This document shows positions 23,974-36,870 of a stretch of 64,000 bases of DNA, in pieces. The translations under genes were made by a program, and so were the position numbers. The notes under the pieces are model-generated. The model was given only the letters and a program-made list of their open reading frames with translations. It had not been told where the DNA came from and made no database searches. How positions within the stretch are numbered: position 1 is the stretch's first letter; each line of letters opens with the position of its first letter. Source of the DNA: Pseudeuparius sepicola (lineage: Eukaryota; Arthropoda; Insecta; Coleoptera; Anthribidae); NCBI GenBank assembly GCA_963920635.1, contig OY987299.1, forward strand, positions 133,917,373 through 133,981,372, written 5' to 3'.

Positions 23974-25423
23974 CAGGGTGAGTTTTTTCCGATGCCCACT
24001 ATGGGGATCTCTGAAACTAGCAAAGAATTGCAGTTTTGAATGCTCAATCCCCCTCAATCCCCCCCCTTTCGTATTTTTAAAAAAGTTCATGGCTCACTAG
24101 GTATTTTGAAAAGAGCGATTTTTTGCTATTTCATCAGATCTCTGTAGCTCCGTTATTTCTGATTATTCAGAAAAACTGTAGAGACAAAAATTGTAAATAA
24201 TTTTGGGCTTAATAAGATAATCTTATCAAATTTTTTATGTTGTTTGTGATTTTTGAGATATGACATAAACTTGTGATTTTTTAAATATAAATCATAGTTG
24301 GCTGTGGCCTTATAAAATCGGCCATTTTTTGAGCTTTCCAAAGATATAATACTTGGAATAGTTATAAAAAATAAAAGAGCTATGACTAATTTTCTGATAT
24401 TTTTTAAATTTTCACATATAGTCAGCCATGGAATATTTTCATAATTATGTTCTATTTTATAATTAGACATACCTACTTCAAACTTTCTAATATTTTGTTT
24501 TTAGCTGGTAACAAAATATAACAAAATAAAACAAAAATTAAAAAACTCAAATTCAAATTATTATTATTTTAAAAGGTCACCTTTTAAAATAAAAAAGGTG
24601 TTCCAACAATCCACCATTATTATTTATGCAAATATCGCATCTTTTCAAAACTGAATTTGTCGCATTTCTTAGAGAGCGCCTGTCAATATACTGTTCCCCA
24701 CAAAAAGAAATCCAAAACAGACAAATCGGGGGATCGGGCTGCCAGGATTTCTTACGGGTAAATAATTATGTGGTGGAGCTCCATCATGATAATTTTTGTG
24801 TTATTTTGTTACATTTTGTTACCAGCTAAAAATAAAATATTTGAAAGTTTCAAGCACAGAATAAATAGCTTTGCAACGTTAGTCTGTGGTTTCAAGTATG
24901 TCTTATTATAAAATAGAACGTAATTAAAATGAAAATGAAAATATTCCATGGCTGACTATGTGAAAAATAAAAAAAAATCAGAAAATTAGCCATAGCTATT
25001 TTATTTATTATAATAACTATGCCGAGTATTATATTTTTGGAAAGATAAAAAAATGGCCGATTTGATAAGGCCACAGCCAACTATGATTTACATTTAAAAA
25101 ACAATAGTTTATGTCATATCTCAAAAATCACAAACAACATAAAAAATTTGATAAGAATATCTTCTTAAGCCCAAAATTATCTACAATTTTTGTCTCTACA
25201 GTTTTTCTGTATAATCAGAAATAACGGAGGTACAGAGATCTGATGAAATAGCAAAAAATCACTCTTTTCAAAATATCTGGTGAGCCATGAACTTTTTTAA
25301 AAATCCAAAAGGGGCATTAGATTGAGCATTCAAAACTGCAATTCTTTCCCCATCTAACCTTTGTTCTAGCTCTGCTAGTTTCCGTAAGATCTCCATATTG
25401 GGCATCGAAAAAAACTCACCCTG
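23974..25423. mobile_element. Mini-mariner family, copy 1
   Basis: It begins TA-CAGGGTGAGTTTTTTCC and ends AACTCACCCTG-TA, with arms of several hundred bases that pair ('GACATAAACTTGTG', 'GGCTGTGGCCTTAT'). The interior minus strand (about 24600-24780) preserves a scrap of transposase C-terminus in broken frames. The same layout recurs at 37702-39138 and 47294-48666, so the deletion form itself has been multiplying. Confidence 0.88.
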
Positions 25424-26030
25424 TATATTTTCCTTATACTTATGCTAACAGTATTCCTGAAGTGACCCGATTTGAGCCAAAACGTTATAAAAAGTATCAA
25501 ACTGCCTTAACTGGCACATTATTTAGTGAACTATATTTATTTGAGTTTCGTTTCCTCAACTTTGGCAATAAAAATGTTCAAAGCCGATTTTCCCAATATA
25601 ACTTGAAAAAGTCACGCAGCACCGCGATGAAATTTACGAGACAAGTTGCTAATTTGCAAAGTTTGAAGGTTGTATAGAAACCCTTGAAACACCACTGTTA
25701 CTTTTTACGTTGAAATTAAGTCGCTAATGAAAGTCTTTCCTGTTTCAGGAACATATTGATTCATAGAAAAAGTCGGTAAGTACGTAATTAATTATTTATT
25801 TATTTATAAATAAGTGCAAGCTTTTTTTGCTTTTAAAAAAACAACTGGGGAAAGGTTTTGTGGCTTGGTTAATCAGCGTTAATTACTTAGTTGTTTATTA
25901 ATTATTAAATTATTATAGAATAATAATCTTTACATTAATACCATGTAAAAGGGTGTCGCGTTTCTTAAACTTGCCATAACTTTTTTGTTTGTGAATTCCG
26001 GTAAAAATATAGCATGGCTTCTAAAATTAA
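25424..26030. other. AT-rich spacer, no gene recognised
   Basis: A 71-codon plus-strand frame at 25462-25677 has no recognisable motif, signal peptide or homologue in the window. I do not call it a gene. Confidence 0.3.
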
Positions 26031-26034
26031 TATA

Positions 26035-27871
26035 CAGGGTGGGTCAAATTGGACACTTTTAAACGGAGAGAGAAGAAAACTGATATCGGTGTATGAGGCT
26101 CATTTTTTATGATAAACTTAATGGAGGAAATACTTGTTGAAAGGGCGCGCTTCCAATTGTATACACATGAAATCATAAAAGCTATTAGTAATTGATAACT
26201 ACTACTTAAGTAAATCATTATATGATATACAGGGTGTAACTAAACTGATGGACAAAAATGAAAACACGTATTCTTGGAGTCAAAATAAGGGCACTTCTTC
26301 ATATATTTTTTTCTCCTACGGGCCATAGTTTTTTTATACAGGGCGTAGAACTTTGGAGAAAAATACACACATTTCTTAGTATTTCTAGAAGTATACGAGA
26401 TATTTTCTTCAAACTTGGCGTGTCACATGAGCAGATGAGCCGTCAAACTTAAGGTTGACATGAAGCTTCTGAGGCTCCCAGTTACGGAGATACAGGGTGA
26501 TAGTAAAATTAATTAGTTCAGAAAAATATGAATACCCTGTATAATCGCATTTTTTATTTGTTTTGGGTGGTGAATAGAATGGTTACCAAAAAGTATCTCT
26601 TAGTATTTTTTCATATTCGCAGCCGTTTCTTAATTATTTTTAAAGAACGGCAACGCTGCAATGAACAATAGTCACTTTAAGAATAAATCTAGCAATCTGT
26701 GGTTGTCAATTAAACTTTATTTAACAAAATACAAAAGCAAAAACGATAATAAAAGAAACGTATTGCTAGAAAATTAAATTAAATTATTAAATGTTCGAAA
26801 TGACCGCCGTCTCTTTCAATACACGCAACTACGCGTTTCCGCATGTTTATTATTGCCATTGGCAAGTCCATAGCAAAAGTGCATATCAGTCAATTCTTCA
26901 AATGAAAATAAAAATTTTCAAAATATTGATACTAAAGTGCAAAGTTGGCAGCCAAATGATTCAAATAATGCCAAGTTTAATTGACATCCACAGATTGTTA
27001 GATTTATTCTCAAAATGACTTGTTTATTGCAGCATTGCCGTTCTTTGAAAATAATTAAAAAACGGCTGAGAATATGAAAAAATACTAAGAGATACTTTTT
27101 GTTAACCATTGAATTTACCGTTCAAAACAAATTTAAAAAATTCGATTATACAGGGTATTCATATTTTTCTGAACTAATTAATTTTAATAACACCCTGTAT
27201 TTCCGCAACTGGGGGGCCTCACAAGCTTCATATTAACCTTAAATTTGACAACTCATCCGCTCATGTGACACGCCAAGTTTGAAGAAAATATCTCTTATAC
27301 TTCTAGAGATACTAAGAAGAAATATGTGTATTTTTCTCTAAATTTCTACGCTCTGTATAAAAAAAACTATGGCCCGTAGGAGAAAAAAATATATGAAGAA
27401 GTGCCCTTATTTTGACTCCAAGAATACGTGGTTTCATTTTTGACCATCAGTTTAGTTACACCCTGTATATTTTTGAAATGGTTATTTTTGCTCTATAAAA
27501 AAACTTCAAAAATATATAGGATATTCCATTTAAAAAATAATTTTTCTAATGGGTAACTCTTAAGCCATTGACTTGAAAAAAAATGTAGTAGCAGCATTGG
27601 ATTCTACGTAAAAAAGTGCTTTAGGAATGCTTTTACAGAAACACAAAATTTTCAAAGCGAAAAAAGTTACGGCCATACTTTTCGAAAATGTGCGTTTTCG
27701 AAAAATGCCCTGTAACTCAAGAACGGTGACAGATATCGATTTGCGTTTTTTTTTGCCATTAAGTTTACCATAAAAAATGAGCCTCAGACACCGATATCAG
27801 TTTTCGTCTATCTCCGTTAAAAATAGGAGTTTCCCTTTAAAAGTGTCCAATTTCCAATTTGGCCCGCCCTG
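26035..27871. mobile_element. Outer fold-back element, CAGGGTGGGTCAAATTGG ends
   Basis: The left end (CAGGGTGGGTCAAATTGGAC) and right end (GGCCCGCCCTG) are flanked by TA. The left arm ('AACTGATATCGGTGT', 'TTTATGATAAACTTAATGG') matches the right arm near 27760-27830 in inverse. The element contains another transposon at 26230-27465. A partial copy of its right arm sits at about 39815-40070. Confidence 0.8.
26230..27465. mobile_element. Nested mariner derivative with transposase tail
   Basis: It starts TA-CAGGGTGTAACTAAACTG and ends CAGTTTAGTTACACCCTG-TA, with arms of about 500 bp. The middle (26770-26835, minus strand) encodes RVVACIERDGGHFEHLI followed by a stop. This is recognisable as the C-terminus of a DD41D-type transposase (compare CTEIDGGHFQHLL at 53.5 kb). 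Everything upstream in that gene has been deleted. Confidence 0.82.
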
Positions 27872-28429
27872 TACACAGTAGTAATGCTGAAAAACACCCA
27901 GGCTACTACGTCTTAGCTCCCTGTATACGAACGAAAGAAAGGAACTGCTATGGTTTTTTCTCGAAGAATGGGACATAACTAATCCGAACGTATGACCTTA
28001 GATATAATTGGTATTGCGGTTTAATCGTGACTGTTACTCGTAGGTTGCATGGTTGCAATAATTATTTATTAATCACATTAGGAACGTAGGATCTAGTTTC
28101 TGTTCTAATTGGCTGTTATGAATATGCAACGACAAATGGAAAATAAATATTTATTTAAAAATAGACAATAATTATTTGGCAACACGCGCTGTATGAATAG
28201 CGGTGATGCCAAGTAGCAATACATTACAAAAAATGTACATTTACACATAATTGGGACTAGTTCGATTTTATTTATTTCAGGTTTATTTTCATACAAAAGC
28301 CAGCGCAGATGAAGAACAAAAGTTTCAAAATAAAAAAAAACTCAATCTGTAGTAATGTGCCTTCTTATCTAAAATGACATTTCTTACGTGTTAATTAATT
28401 TCGCACAATATTTTTATTTTATATGCTCT

Positions 28430-29007
28430 GACATGTGATGACATATATTTGTACACCCCATTATTTTCTATGATATTTTTGAGGTTAGGAAAAAAAGTTT
28501 CAGATAAAAGTTGTAGAAGCCAAAGTAAGTTTTCTTCAGCGTTTATTTAGTTTAATAGAGGGTGTTTAGAAAAGCGGAGCCAAACCAAATTTATGTTTTT
28601 AATGAAATACCCTGTATATTTTTAGATATTTTAAATCTGCTCATCGGCACTATATAAGGTATACGGGCAAAAGTTTCAATTTCGAAAAAAATAAACATCA
28701 AAAGTGCAAAATTGAAATGTATGGTCTAATATTTACCAAACGTTTTGAACAAACGTATTACATGTATACATCGTTAAAATTGTGGCAATGAGCAGATTTA
28801 AAATATATAAAAATATACAGGGAGTTTACTTTGAAAAAAAAACATAGGTAAGTTTTGTTTGGCACCGCTTTTCTGAATACCCTGTATAGAACTAAATAAA
28901 CGCTGAAAAAAGCTTGCTTTGGCTTGTGCAACTTTTAGCCCAAACTTTTTTCCTAACCTCAAAAATATAGAAATGAAGGGGGGGTATAAAAATATACGTG
29001 ATCACAC
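28430..29007. mobile_element. Fold-back MITE
   Basis: The arms around 28437-28620 and 28815-29005 pair, for example 'TTTTTGAGGTTAGGAAAAAA' with its inverse near 28955-28975. The right end reads GTGATCACACTG-TA and the left end is eroded. Non-coding. Confidence 0.7.
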
Positions 29008-29839
29008 TGTATGTACTTGTAACAAAAATTAGGATACAATGCAAAACATATTGTATAGGTAGTATAATTTGTTATTTGCAATTATCAATTATTATTTTTC
29101 TTTCTATCAAAATAAAATGTCAAATAATAACATGTCAAATTGAAATCTAAATAATTTGTAGCATGACTTTGAAAATGCACTAAAGTGAATTAAAATTTGA
29201 TTTTCTCAAGGATAACAAAATGCAGTCACATGACTTACTATAACTCTGAAAATCGACATTTTTATCCAAGAAATGTCATTACCCTTAAGTAAACAAATAA
29301 ACAAAAACTGTTTTATCAACTATTTTAAAAATTAAGAAAAAATATTCTCATTAGATACACTTTTTACAAATAGCTTATATTTCAGAATATATTATAGGGA
29401 ATGTGCTACATGCCTCACCTTGAATTTGTCTAAATATTTTTGATAATTGCAGTCAAAATAAACAACGAAAAATGCTAAAATTAAATAACACTGAAAATAT
29501 GAATTTAAACATTCACTATTATTGTTTAAAAAATTATACAAGATCCCTAAGCTTATTGACTTAGCAAAAAACTCATTTTGAAATTTTCATACACTTTTAA
29601 GACCATTCATAATAAATTCCTCTGGTCAGTTTTGATGCCACTTTTTGCAGAAGTATGTACCGAATGTCAGAATGACCATAAATAAAAAATCAAATTCGTA
29701 GTTAAGTCATAAAGCCGTATTATTTAACTTTTCAGCGATGAATGTTATGATAAATAGTTATTTATGCATCAAGGTATTATTGAAGTTCACCTTTTCCACC
29801 CGAGTCATAAAAATGAATTTCAATGCCAAGGTAATTATA

Positions 29840-30511
29840 CAGTGTGTCCCAATTTGATACTGGACACCTCAGAACTATATGACGGACAAGGAAAACAAAT
29901 GGTCTCTATTTTTTATTGGTAGTCCCAAGGGAGAGTATCTCGAAGGCAGTGGTATTTGGATGGGGTAATTATTTCATGGGCTACTATGATTTTTTAAAAT
30001 AGCAAATTTTCAAGAAACCCCATTAGGGATTTTTTTACGACAAAATGTTATTAAGAAAACTTGTTCTCCCACTTTTTTCTTAGAAATGTGTCCTTTCTGG
30101 AGCTTTGACGTCAAAATATTATTAAGTAAACTTGATCATCGTGAAAAAATAATATTTTGACGTGAAAGCTCCAGAAAGGACACATTTCTAAGAAACAAGT
30201 GGAAGAAAAAGGCGAAAAAGCTAAAAATCAAAGTGGGCCTAGACTTTTGAAATTTTGCAAATCTACTCAATTTTTCATTGTGAACAAGTTTTCTTAATAA
30301 CATTTTGCTGTAAAAAAACCCTAATGGGGTTTCTTGAAAATTTGCTATTTTAAAAAATCATAGCAGGCCATGAAATAATTACCCCATCCAAATACCACCG
30401 CCTATGAGATACCTACTCTCCCTTGGTACTACCAATAAAAAATAGAGACCCTTTGTTTTCCTTGCCCTTCATATATTTCTGAGGTGTCCAGTATAAAATT
30501 GGGACACACTG
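29840..30511. mobile_element. Fold-back MITE, CAGTGTGTCCCAATTT ends
   Basis: It begins TA-CAGTGTGTCCCAATTTGAT and ends AAATTGGGACACACTG-TA. The arms pair over about 300 bp each. It is related to the partial element at 18870-19228. No coding content. Confidence 0.88.
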
Positions 30512-30902
30512 TACATTTATTATATTTTTTAAATCGAAAACAAAATGGTAAAATAACTAAAAAAACTTGAAGAAACTTCTAAGCTGGTGCATCACATGCA
30601 GCTTATTGAGGTTCAAACAGTCCAAAATACTTATACTGAAAGATTGCGTTGCTATAGATAGAGGAATTGAAGAAACGTTAAATAATACTTTATTGGCAGG
30701 TTTTTGAATATCTGGCAACGTTGTACGGGCGATGAACGCGTCCGACGTTTGTTTTGTTTACATTTCGCCAAGGCCAACTGAAACAAGAGTAATTAATGAC
30801 CGATTTGAGGCTTTTTGATCCCAAAGGAGTAATTATGATTCTACCGAAGGAGTAATTACGATTCTACTGACTAGAAGAATTTACACCCGATCCAATTCGT
30901 CC

Positions 30903-31210
30903 CTACTTCCTCAAATACCCGTGGACATTATAATAATCGGGCACGTGGACTTTCTTGGGGATCTCGGCCGCGAACACCACCTTCTCGTGGGCCACCGCGT
31001 GCTTCGGGGAATCGGGGACGTGCAGGTTGTGGAAAGCTTTGTCGACGATCGCCGCCTTCTTCGGTTCGATCAGCCACTTCCGGATCTTGTCGATGGTCTT
31101 GTCCACCGCCTTGAGTATCAGCGTCTTCTTCACGGCTTCTGCTTTGGCCAGGAAGACGCGGAGGCTGTGCTCGATGGCCTTGGTGGCCCCGTCCTTAAGC
31201 TTGATCTTCA
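30903..31210 (-). CDS. Secreted Lys/His-rich protein, main exon (exon 2)
   Basis: I do not recognise the family. Together with the signal exon at 37090-37168 this gives a 128-residue secreted protein. The exon begins after an acceptor (TCTTCCAG at 31211-31218, minus strand). The split codon G|TG (Val) joins the two exons in phase, giving ...DDHHDH-VKIKLKDGATKAIEH. The middle is a run of Lys-rich amphipathic helix text (AEAVKKTLILKAVDKTIDK). The C-terminal part holds two HVPD motifs (NLHVPDSPKHAV and KKVHVPDYYNVHGYLRK) ahead of the stop. No cysteines occur, so it would be linear or helical. The coding GC content is far above the surroundings, as in the peptide genes at 49-60 kb. A possible AATAAA (minus) lies near 30688. 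The unspliced frame starting at 31247 is an alternative, but it lacks a signal peptide. Confidence 0.72.
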
Positions 31211-32534
31211 CTGGAAGACGATTGGCTCGTTTTGGTGTCAAGGTCACTTGGTGGGGGCTTTATCGGGGTTAGATGGAGACGTGTTAGGTGTTAGTAAAGG
31301 AATATGAAGAAGCCAAAATATTGTTAGATGTCACTTAAGCAGGTTAAAATATTTTAGGGTGATGATGAATGCTCGTTTTCGATATTCGGGGAGTTAAAAT
31401 TCTCTTCTTCCCATAACTTCATTATTTTTTGTAGAGATTCTTTAACCAAATTTGGCACACATCATACTCGGCTAAGATACTTTTAGTTTTGTTATTTTCA
31501 AGCTCTAGAATGAACCAGTGGCGGGGATATGGGTAAGTTGTAAGACAAATTCAAGAAAATAGTTAATGCAGCCCTGTGCGAAATTAAAGTGGTTAGCAAT
31601 TTTAGACGGAGCATTTAATTCTGAACAAATAGTATATTTTGTCTCAATTAAACACAAAATTTTGGAGGTTTCAAGGCAACACAACTAATTTTAACAAGAA
31701 TAACAAGTTATAGGGAAAAGACAACACCCCATTAACATTTGCCATTTTATTAATTGCAACAATACATTCGTTCGGTCCCTGCACTATTTCTGTGACAGAA
31801 GATATAACATACTAACATGTTAAATTTGTCGTCATTTGAAAAAGCACCCTTTATTTCTAATAATACAAATTATTATTAACTGATGATACAGTAGGAGTTA
31901 TGACAAATGACAAGGGTTTGGTTTCGTTGTTTCAAAGCCTTCTAGGTGGAGGATTTTTATTTGTTTTTTATTATCGTATGTGACTGTGTTATTTTATTAG
32001 TCTTTGCCGACTTTTTTTTGGTTCTGCGATTGAAGACAAGTAATATTTAGACTTATTATTAAATACATGGCCGCATTAGAAAAAAATGAATAGAAAAAAT
32101 GAATTTTCAGTATAATTGTCTCAAGACATTTTAAAAATATTTCGCGTCATACATCATGGTATTTGCAATGAAAAGTACTTTCAAAATCTGCAAAAAAATC
32201 CATGTCCGTATTTAAAACAATAAATGGTTTCTCAAAAATGAAATGTTGTAGAACAAATCTAAAAACGCCATCTTAAAGCCCGTTAAAAATTGCCATAAGA
32301 AAGTGTTTTTCTTTTTTCCTATCTGTGATAACAACTTCAGAAAAAAATAAAATCGAAAACGCAAAATTTTACTTTTTCAAAATAACTCAAAAACGAAAAA
32401 AGCATTAAAAAATCTGTTTGTACCCTTTTATTGACCTTAAAATTGCGCAATTTTTCCCCATTTAACCGTTGTTCTATCTCTAACCGTTTGCAAGACCCCC
32501 ATGCTGTTCATTCTTATCCGGGACACATGTATAG

Positions 32535-33003
32535 GGTGTCTACTTTTAACATATATAAATCCAGAATCTTTATTTTTAAAGATTATCGCCTGAACTTTTT
32601 TGGGAGGTATTCAAAAACCGCTTCTTTTGACCTTACCATTTTCAAAATGCAACTCCAGGGCTACGATTTATAGGAATTTTAAAGGCATCTGGCGAGTCAA
32701 GTGTGCCGTGGAATCCCCTCAAAATAGTTGAATGGTCAACATGCAGGACCACTTTTAAAGTATTGGTGTACTGATTAACGCTGTGGTGTCAGATTTTAAA
32801 TAAAAAATCGCTAAATGGTTTTCGTGAAAATCGGGGGTATAAAAAAATTGTACCCGGCCCTGGATTTGCATTTTTAAAATAGTAGGAAGGTTAAAAGGAG
32901 TAGTTTTTGAAGGTCTTCCAAAAAAAAGTAAAGGGGATGATCCCTAAAAATAAAGATGTTATATGTAAGATGAATATTTGTATATTATGTTTAAAAGTAA
33001 AAA
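32535..33003. mobile_element. Eroded element with TGTCTACTTTTAA ends
   Basis: The left end AGGGTGTCTACTTTTAACATAT and the right text ATATTATGTTTAAAAGTA form an inverted pair. The same ends and inner phrases ('AAATCGGGGGTATAAAAAAAT', 'GATTAACGCTG') recur at about 50130-50580 and 58203-58541. Non-coding. Confidence 0.6.
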
Positions 33004-33103
33004 AATATTTAAAAGCGGAAATTTTATTTTTGAGTCTTGTGAGAAAATAATAATGACTTCATAGGTACCTCTCAATTTATGTAATAAGCAAAAAATCTAT
33101 ATA

Positions 33104-33925
33104 CAGTGTGGTCATTTAAGTGTACAACATATGGGATTTTTTTTATTAATTGCACAACGAAAATACAAATATTCCCGAAAGTTGGTGCATGTTCGATAAT
33201 CATATTAGGCGCACTTAGAATGGTTGCAAGTGAAACAGCATACAGGGTAGGTAAAAAAATATAAAAATTGCACAAGAGTATAGTACTCTTATTTCAGAAA
33301 ATTCAGCAAAATGTTATTAAGAAAAGTTGTCTAGAATTAAAAGTTATGCCTATATACAAAAAAACATGACCTAAGAAGAAAAATATATTTTTTGAATAAC
33401 ATTAATAATTTTCTAAAAAAAATGTTTTAATATTCATTCAGACAATTTCATAAATCAATCAAAATTAAATCAATTTCGCATAACTTTGTTCAAATTCAAG
33501 CAGATTTGTAAAATTTACTTAGATTTTTATTTTTTAGGGAATCACAAATTTCATGTTTGTTGCAACGATATTAAACAAAACTTTAAAATTTCGCAAAAAT
33601 TCTTCGGAACAAGGTAAAACATTAGTAATGTAATAATGTATATATTAAAAAAACTCTTATTTAAGGTGCAAATATTTTATTTTAAATGTTTATTAAGAAA
33701 CTGTGGAAATCAATTGACGAAAAAAAATATTTTTCTTAGGAGGCTATGTTTTGGTATTTAGGCATAGATTTTAATTCTAAACAACTTTTCTTAATATTTT
33801 TTTTTATTTTTTGACCTACCCTGTATGCTGTTTAACTTGCAACCATTCTAAGTGCACCTAATGTGATTATTGAATTGGGAATATTCGTATTTTGGTTGTG
33901 CAAATTTAATAAAAAAAAGTCCCCG
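33104..33925. mobile_element. CAGTGTGGTCATTTAAGTG element, copy 1
   Basis: The left end is TA-CAGTGTGGTCATTTAAGTGT. The body closely matches 58549-59215, which has both ends. The right end is eroded here. An inner block pairs with an inverted counterpart around 33820-33900. Part of the family also occurs at about 56480-56690. Confidence 0.75.
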
Positions 33926-34212
33926 TTCAACCGTAAAATCTGCATTGCGAAATAGCAGTTTACAATTTTTATTGTGTCTGTGAACCTATAAAAAGTTATG
34001 TCTGTGAATCTAGGATGGGCAAGAAAAAACCCGAATTTCTACCTTTTATTTTTATTTTTTAAAAAAAATTTTCGTTATCGTCCCTTTCTAAAGTCGAATG
34101 ATAGAACACATGTATCTTCTTTCAACCACTCTTTCGCAAAGTTACATTCGATTTTTTCCAACGCCTTTCAAAAAATTAAAAAAGCTGTGTTTTTCTGTCC
34201 CATCCTTATTTG

Positions 34213-34893
34213 CAGTGATGTAATGTATCGAGATACATGTATCTAGATACTTTTTATGTACCTAGTAACATAATATCTAGATACTTACAAAAATCAGGAT
34301 CTCCTTTAGTATCTAGATCCTTTTGAAAGTATCTAGATACTTAGATACTAGATACATTTTTTTAGTCAAGATGCCAAGGCGTGCCATGTGCCTATATTTT
34401 ATTTAAAAAAAAATAAACAATACAAATACTAAAATGGGGGTGATTTAGTGATTTTCTTAAAATACCGTACATAAAGTACCTACTCATTGCTCACTTTGGA
34501 GTGACGTACACGGTAAACTACTAATCCACAACTTGTTTTGATTAGTGACAATCTAAACTTCACATTCGTCTAAACAGTTCTACTTTACCTACACACACAC
34601 TTGTTTCATAAATATCTAAGTAGGTGAGTATATTGATTGCCTTATGAGGTCTGAAATTTTCTTAATTAACTGATAGTATCTGAAAGTATCTGGAAGTATC
34701 TAGATACTTTTTTAACGCATCTGTATCTGCACCCAGATACTTTGGAAAACATGTTTCGGTACCTGTATCTAGATACATCAGCCAGACAGTATCTGTATCT
34801 AGATACATCTGCCAGACAGTATCTGTATCTAGATACATCTGCCAGACAATATCTGTATCTGGATACCGAAAAAATGTATCTGTTATATCACTG
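34213..34893. mobile_element. hAT-like non-autonomous element full of TATCTAGATAC repeats
   Basis: It starts CAGTGATGTAATGTATC and ends GATACATTTTT-type text then ATATCACTG. The flanking octamers are CTTATTTG (34205-34212) and CCTATTTG (34894-34901), matching at seven of eight positions. The ends of the element are packed with self-complementary phrases TATCTAGATAC and ~30-bp tandem units (CATCTGCCAGACAGTATCTG). The open frame with repeated QYLYLDTSAR is a translation of that satellite and not a protein. Confidence 0.85.
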
Positions 34894-34927
34894 CCTATTT
34901 GCGATGGTGCGATGCGGTGTGACTATA

Positions 34928-36868
34928 CAGTGTGACCCATTTGTTTTGGGGTCAGTCTGTAAAAAGTGTATCAATCGTGCGATTTGGCTGATTTTTTTTT
35001 TAAATTGTAGAGCTCGATGAACTGCACATTTTGAACAAAAATTGCCTGGTTCGCATAAAATCCAAAGTCTACTATGACCGTTTTTATGAGCAAAATTTTA
35101 AGAAACCATATTAGCGTTTTTTTTTGAAAAAATCTGTGTGCGCCAATGGATTGAGCACCCCTCGAAATGGGTATGTACAAAATTTCATCAAAATATTTCA
35201 AGTAATAACGATTTTGTAGAAAAATTAAAAATGCAGCCAAGGTACGTCTTTATTTTCAAAAATTCAAAGTTGGCCATGGAAAATAATTGAATTGTAATAA
35301 TACAACCTTATGCTTATAAACACAAAACATAAAAACAATTAAAATTATAAAATTTTTGTAACTTCTACCAACCCTCCATTTTCTACAATGCATTTGTCGT
35401 TCCTCTTGCGTACATTCAAAATTACATTTCGTATTTGCTGTGGAGTAATTTCCTCACAACTACGGTTTATCCTAGCTTGCAGTTATTGTAAATTATGGGG
35501 TCTTGACTTATAAACATTTTGCTTAAGTGTACCCCAAAGAAAAAAATCTAAAGGAGTTAAGTCCGGAGATCTCGGTGGCCACTCACAGAAAGGACTATTT
35601 CGCCCTATCCAACAGTTTTCAAAATTATTATCTAGCCAGTTTCTGATTAAACGAGCATTATGAATAGGACTGCCATCTAACTGTAACTTTAAATTTAAAT
35701 GGTATCTTAATGGTAACTCATCTAAAGCATTTCTAAATTCAATTTCTAGAAAATTCAAGAAGCCAGCCGCATTCAAATTCCCTTCAAAGAAAAATGGGCC
35801 AATTATTCTGTCGCGTAGTATTCCACAGCAAACGTAAATTTTTTGTGAATATTGTCTCCTTGCATTTATTATAAACTCTGGATTTTCAGCTGACCAGTGA
35901 CGGCAGTTTTGACTTGATACTACACCATTTGTAGTAAACGTGGCTTCGTCGGTGAATAAAATTTCATTTAAAAAGTTGCCATTATGGAGATATTCACCTT
36001 GCAGCCAATAGCAAAATTCTAATCTTCTCTACTCATCTCCTGGTTCCAGGGTGTGCAAAAATTTTGGCTTAAACGGTTTTATTTTGTTTTGTCTCAAACA
36101 TCTCCTTATACTCTCTCTGGGTATATGAAGGTCTAAACTAGCCGTTCGAACACTATTTCGAGGATTGTCACTAAAGTATTGCAGAATTTGATTGTTATTT
36201 TCAACAAGTCCTTGGCGTCCATTTTGCCTAGTTTTTAATAAATTTTTAGAAATCGATCCAGTTTCATCAAAAATATTGTTTATACGTTGTACAGTACTTC
36301 GACTCACTGATCTACCTGGGTGTCTATTGTTAAATTCGGCCGCAGCTTCTGCTGCCGAGCGCTCGTTGTCGCCCACGAGTCGAACAATTTCTATTTTGTC
36401 TCTTATGCTTAAATATTCCATAATTATGATAATTAATTGTATTGAGCACAAACAATTTCTGAACTCAATTTAGACAGTTTGACACTTAATAAAAGTAAAC
36501 AATTCAATTATTTTCCATGGCCAACTTTGAATTTTTGAAAATAAAGACGTACCTTGGCTGCATTTTTAATTTTTCTACAAAATCGTTATTACTTGAAATA
36601 TTTTGATGAAATTTTGTACATACCCATTTCGAGGGGTGCTCAATCCATTGGCGCACACAGATTTTTTCAAAAAAAAAAACGCTAATATGGTTTCTTAAAA
36701 TTTTGCTCATAAAAACGGTCATAGTAGGCTTTGGATTTTATGCGAACCAGGCAATTTTTGTTCAAAATGTGCAGTTCATCGAGCTCTACAATTTAAAAAA
36801 AAAATCAGCCAAATCGCACGATTGATACACTTTTTACAGACTGACCCCAAAACAAATGGGTCACACTG
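34928..36868 (-). mobile_element. Mariner-type transposon with ~370-bp TIRs, inactive
   Basis: The ends CAGTGTGACCCATTTGTTTT and AAAACAAATGGGTCACACTG are flanked by TA. Inverted repeats run about 34928-35295 and 36500-36868. The enclosed transposase gene (minus strand) has two in-frame stops. It lies within the proposed intron of the secreted-protein gene and beside a duplicated end of the hAT-like element. Confidence 0.9.
35345..36421 (-). pseudogene. Mariner-type transposase, two nonsense mutations
   Basis: A single-exon frame of 358 codons starts at the ATG at 36419-36421 (MEYLSIRDKIEIVRLVGD) with a helix-turn-helix region (GRSVSRSTVQRIN). It contains the first catalytic D in LFTDEATF. 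The second motif is LQLDGSPIHNAR where relatives have HDGAPPH, and the third D is in SPDLTPLDFFLWG, about 42 residues later. Premature stops occur after EPGDE (near 36027) and after PHNLQ (near 35480), but the frame is otherwise open to the final stop at 35345. Recent decay is therefore likely. It differs clearly from the 15.3- and 54.6-kb proteins and lacks their intron. Confidence 0.88.
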
Positions 36869-36870
36869 TA

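Noticed and set aside
24153..24470. 105-codon minus-strand ORF
   Set aside because: Lies in the long arm of the mini-mariner copy 23974-25423. The same text recurs in other copies without a conserved frame.
30921..31307. Two plus-strand ORFs opposite the secreted-protein exon
   Set aside because: Antisense shadows of the GC-rich minus-strand exon. They lack a signal peptide, and the minus-strand frame has splice sites and a matching signal exon.
34742..35020. Frame encoding repeated QYLYLDTSAR
   Set aside because: It is a translation of the ~30-bp tandem units inside the hAT-like element 34213-34893 and has no independent support.
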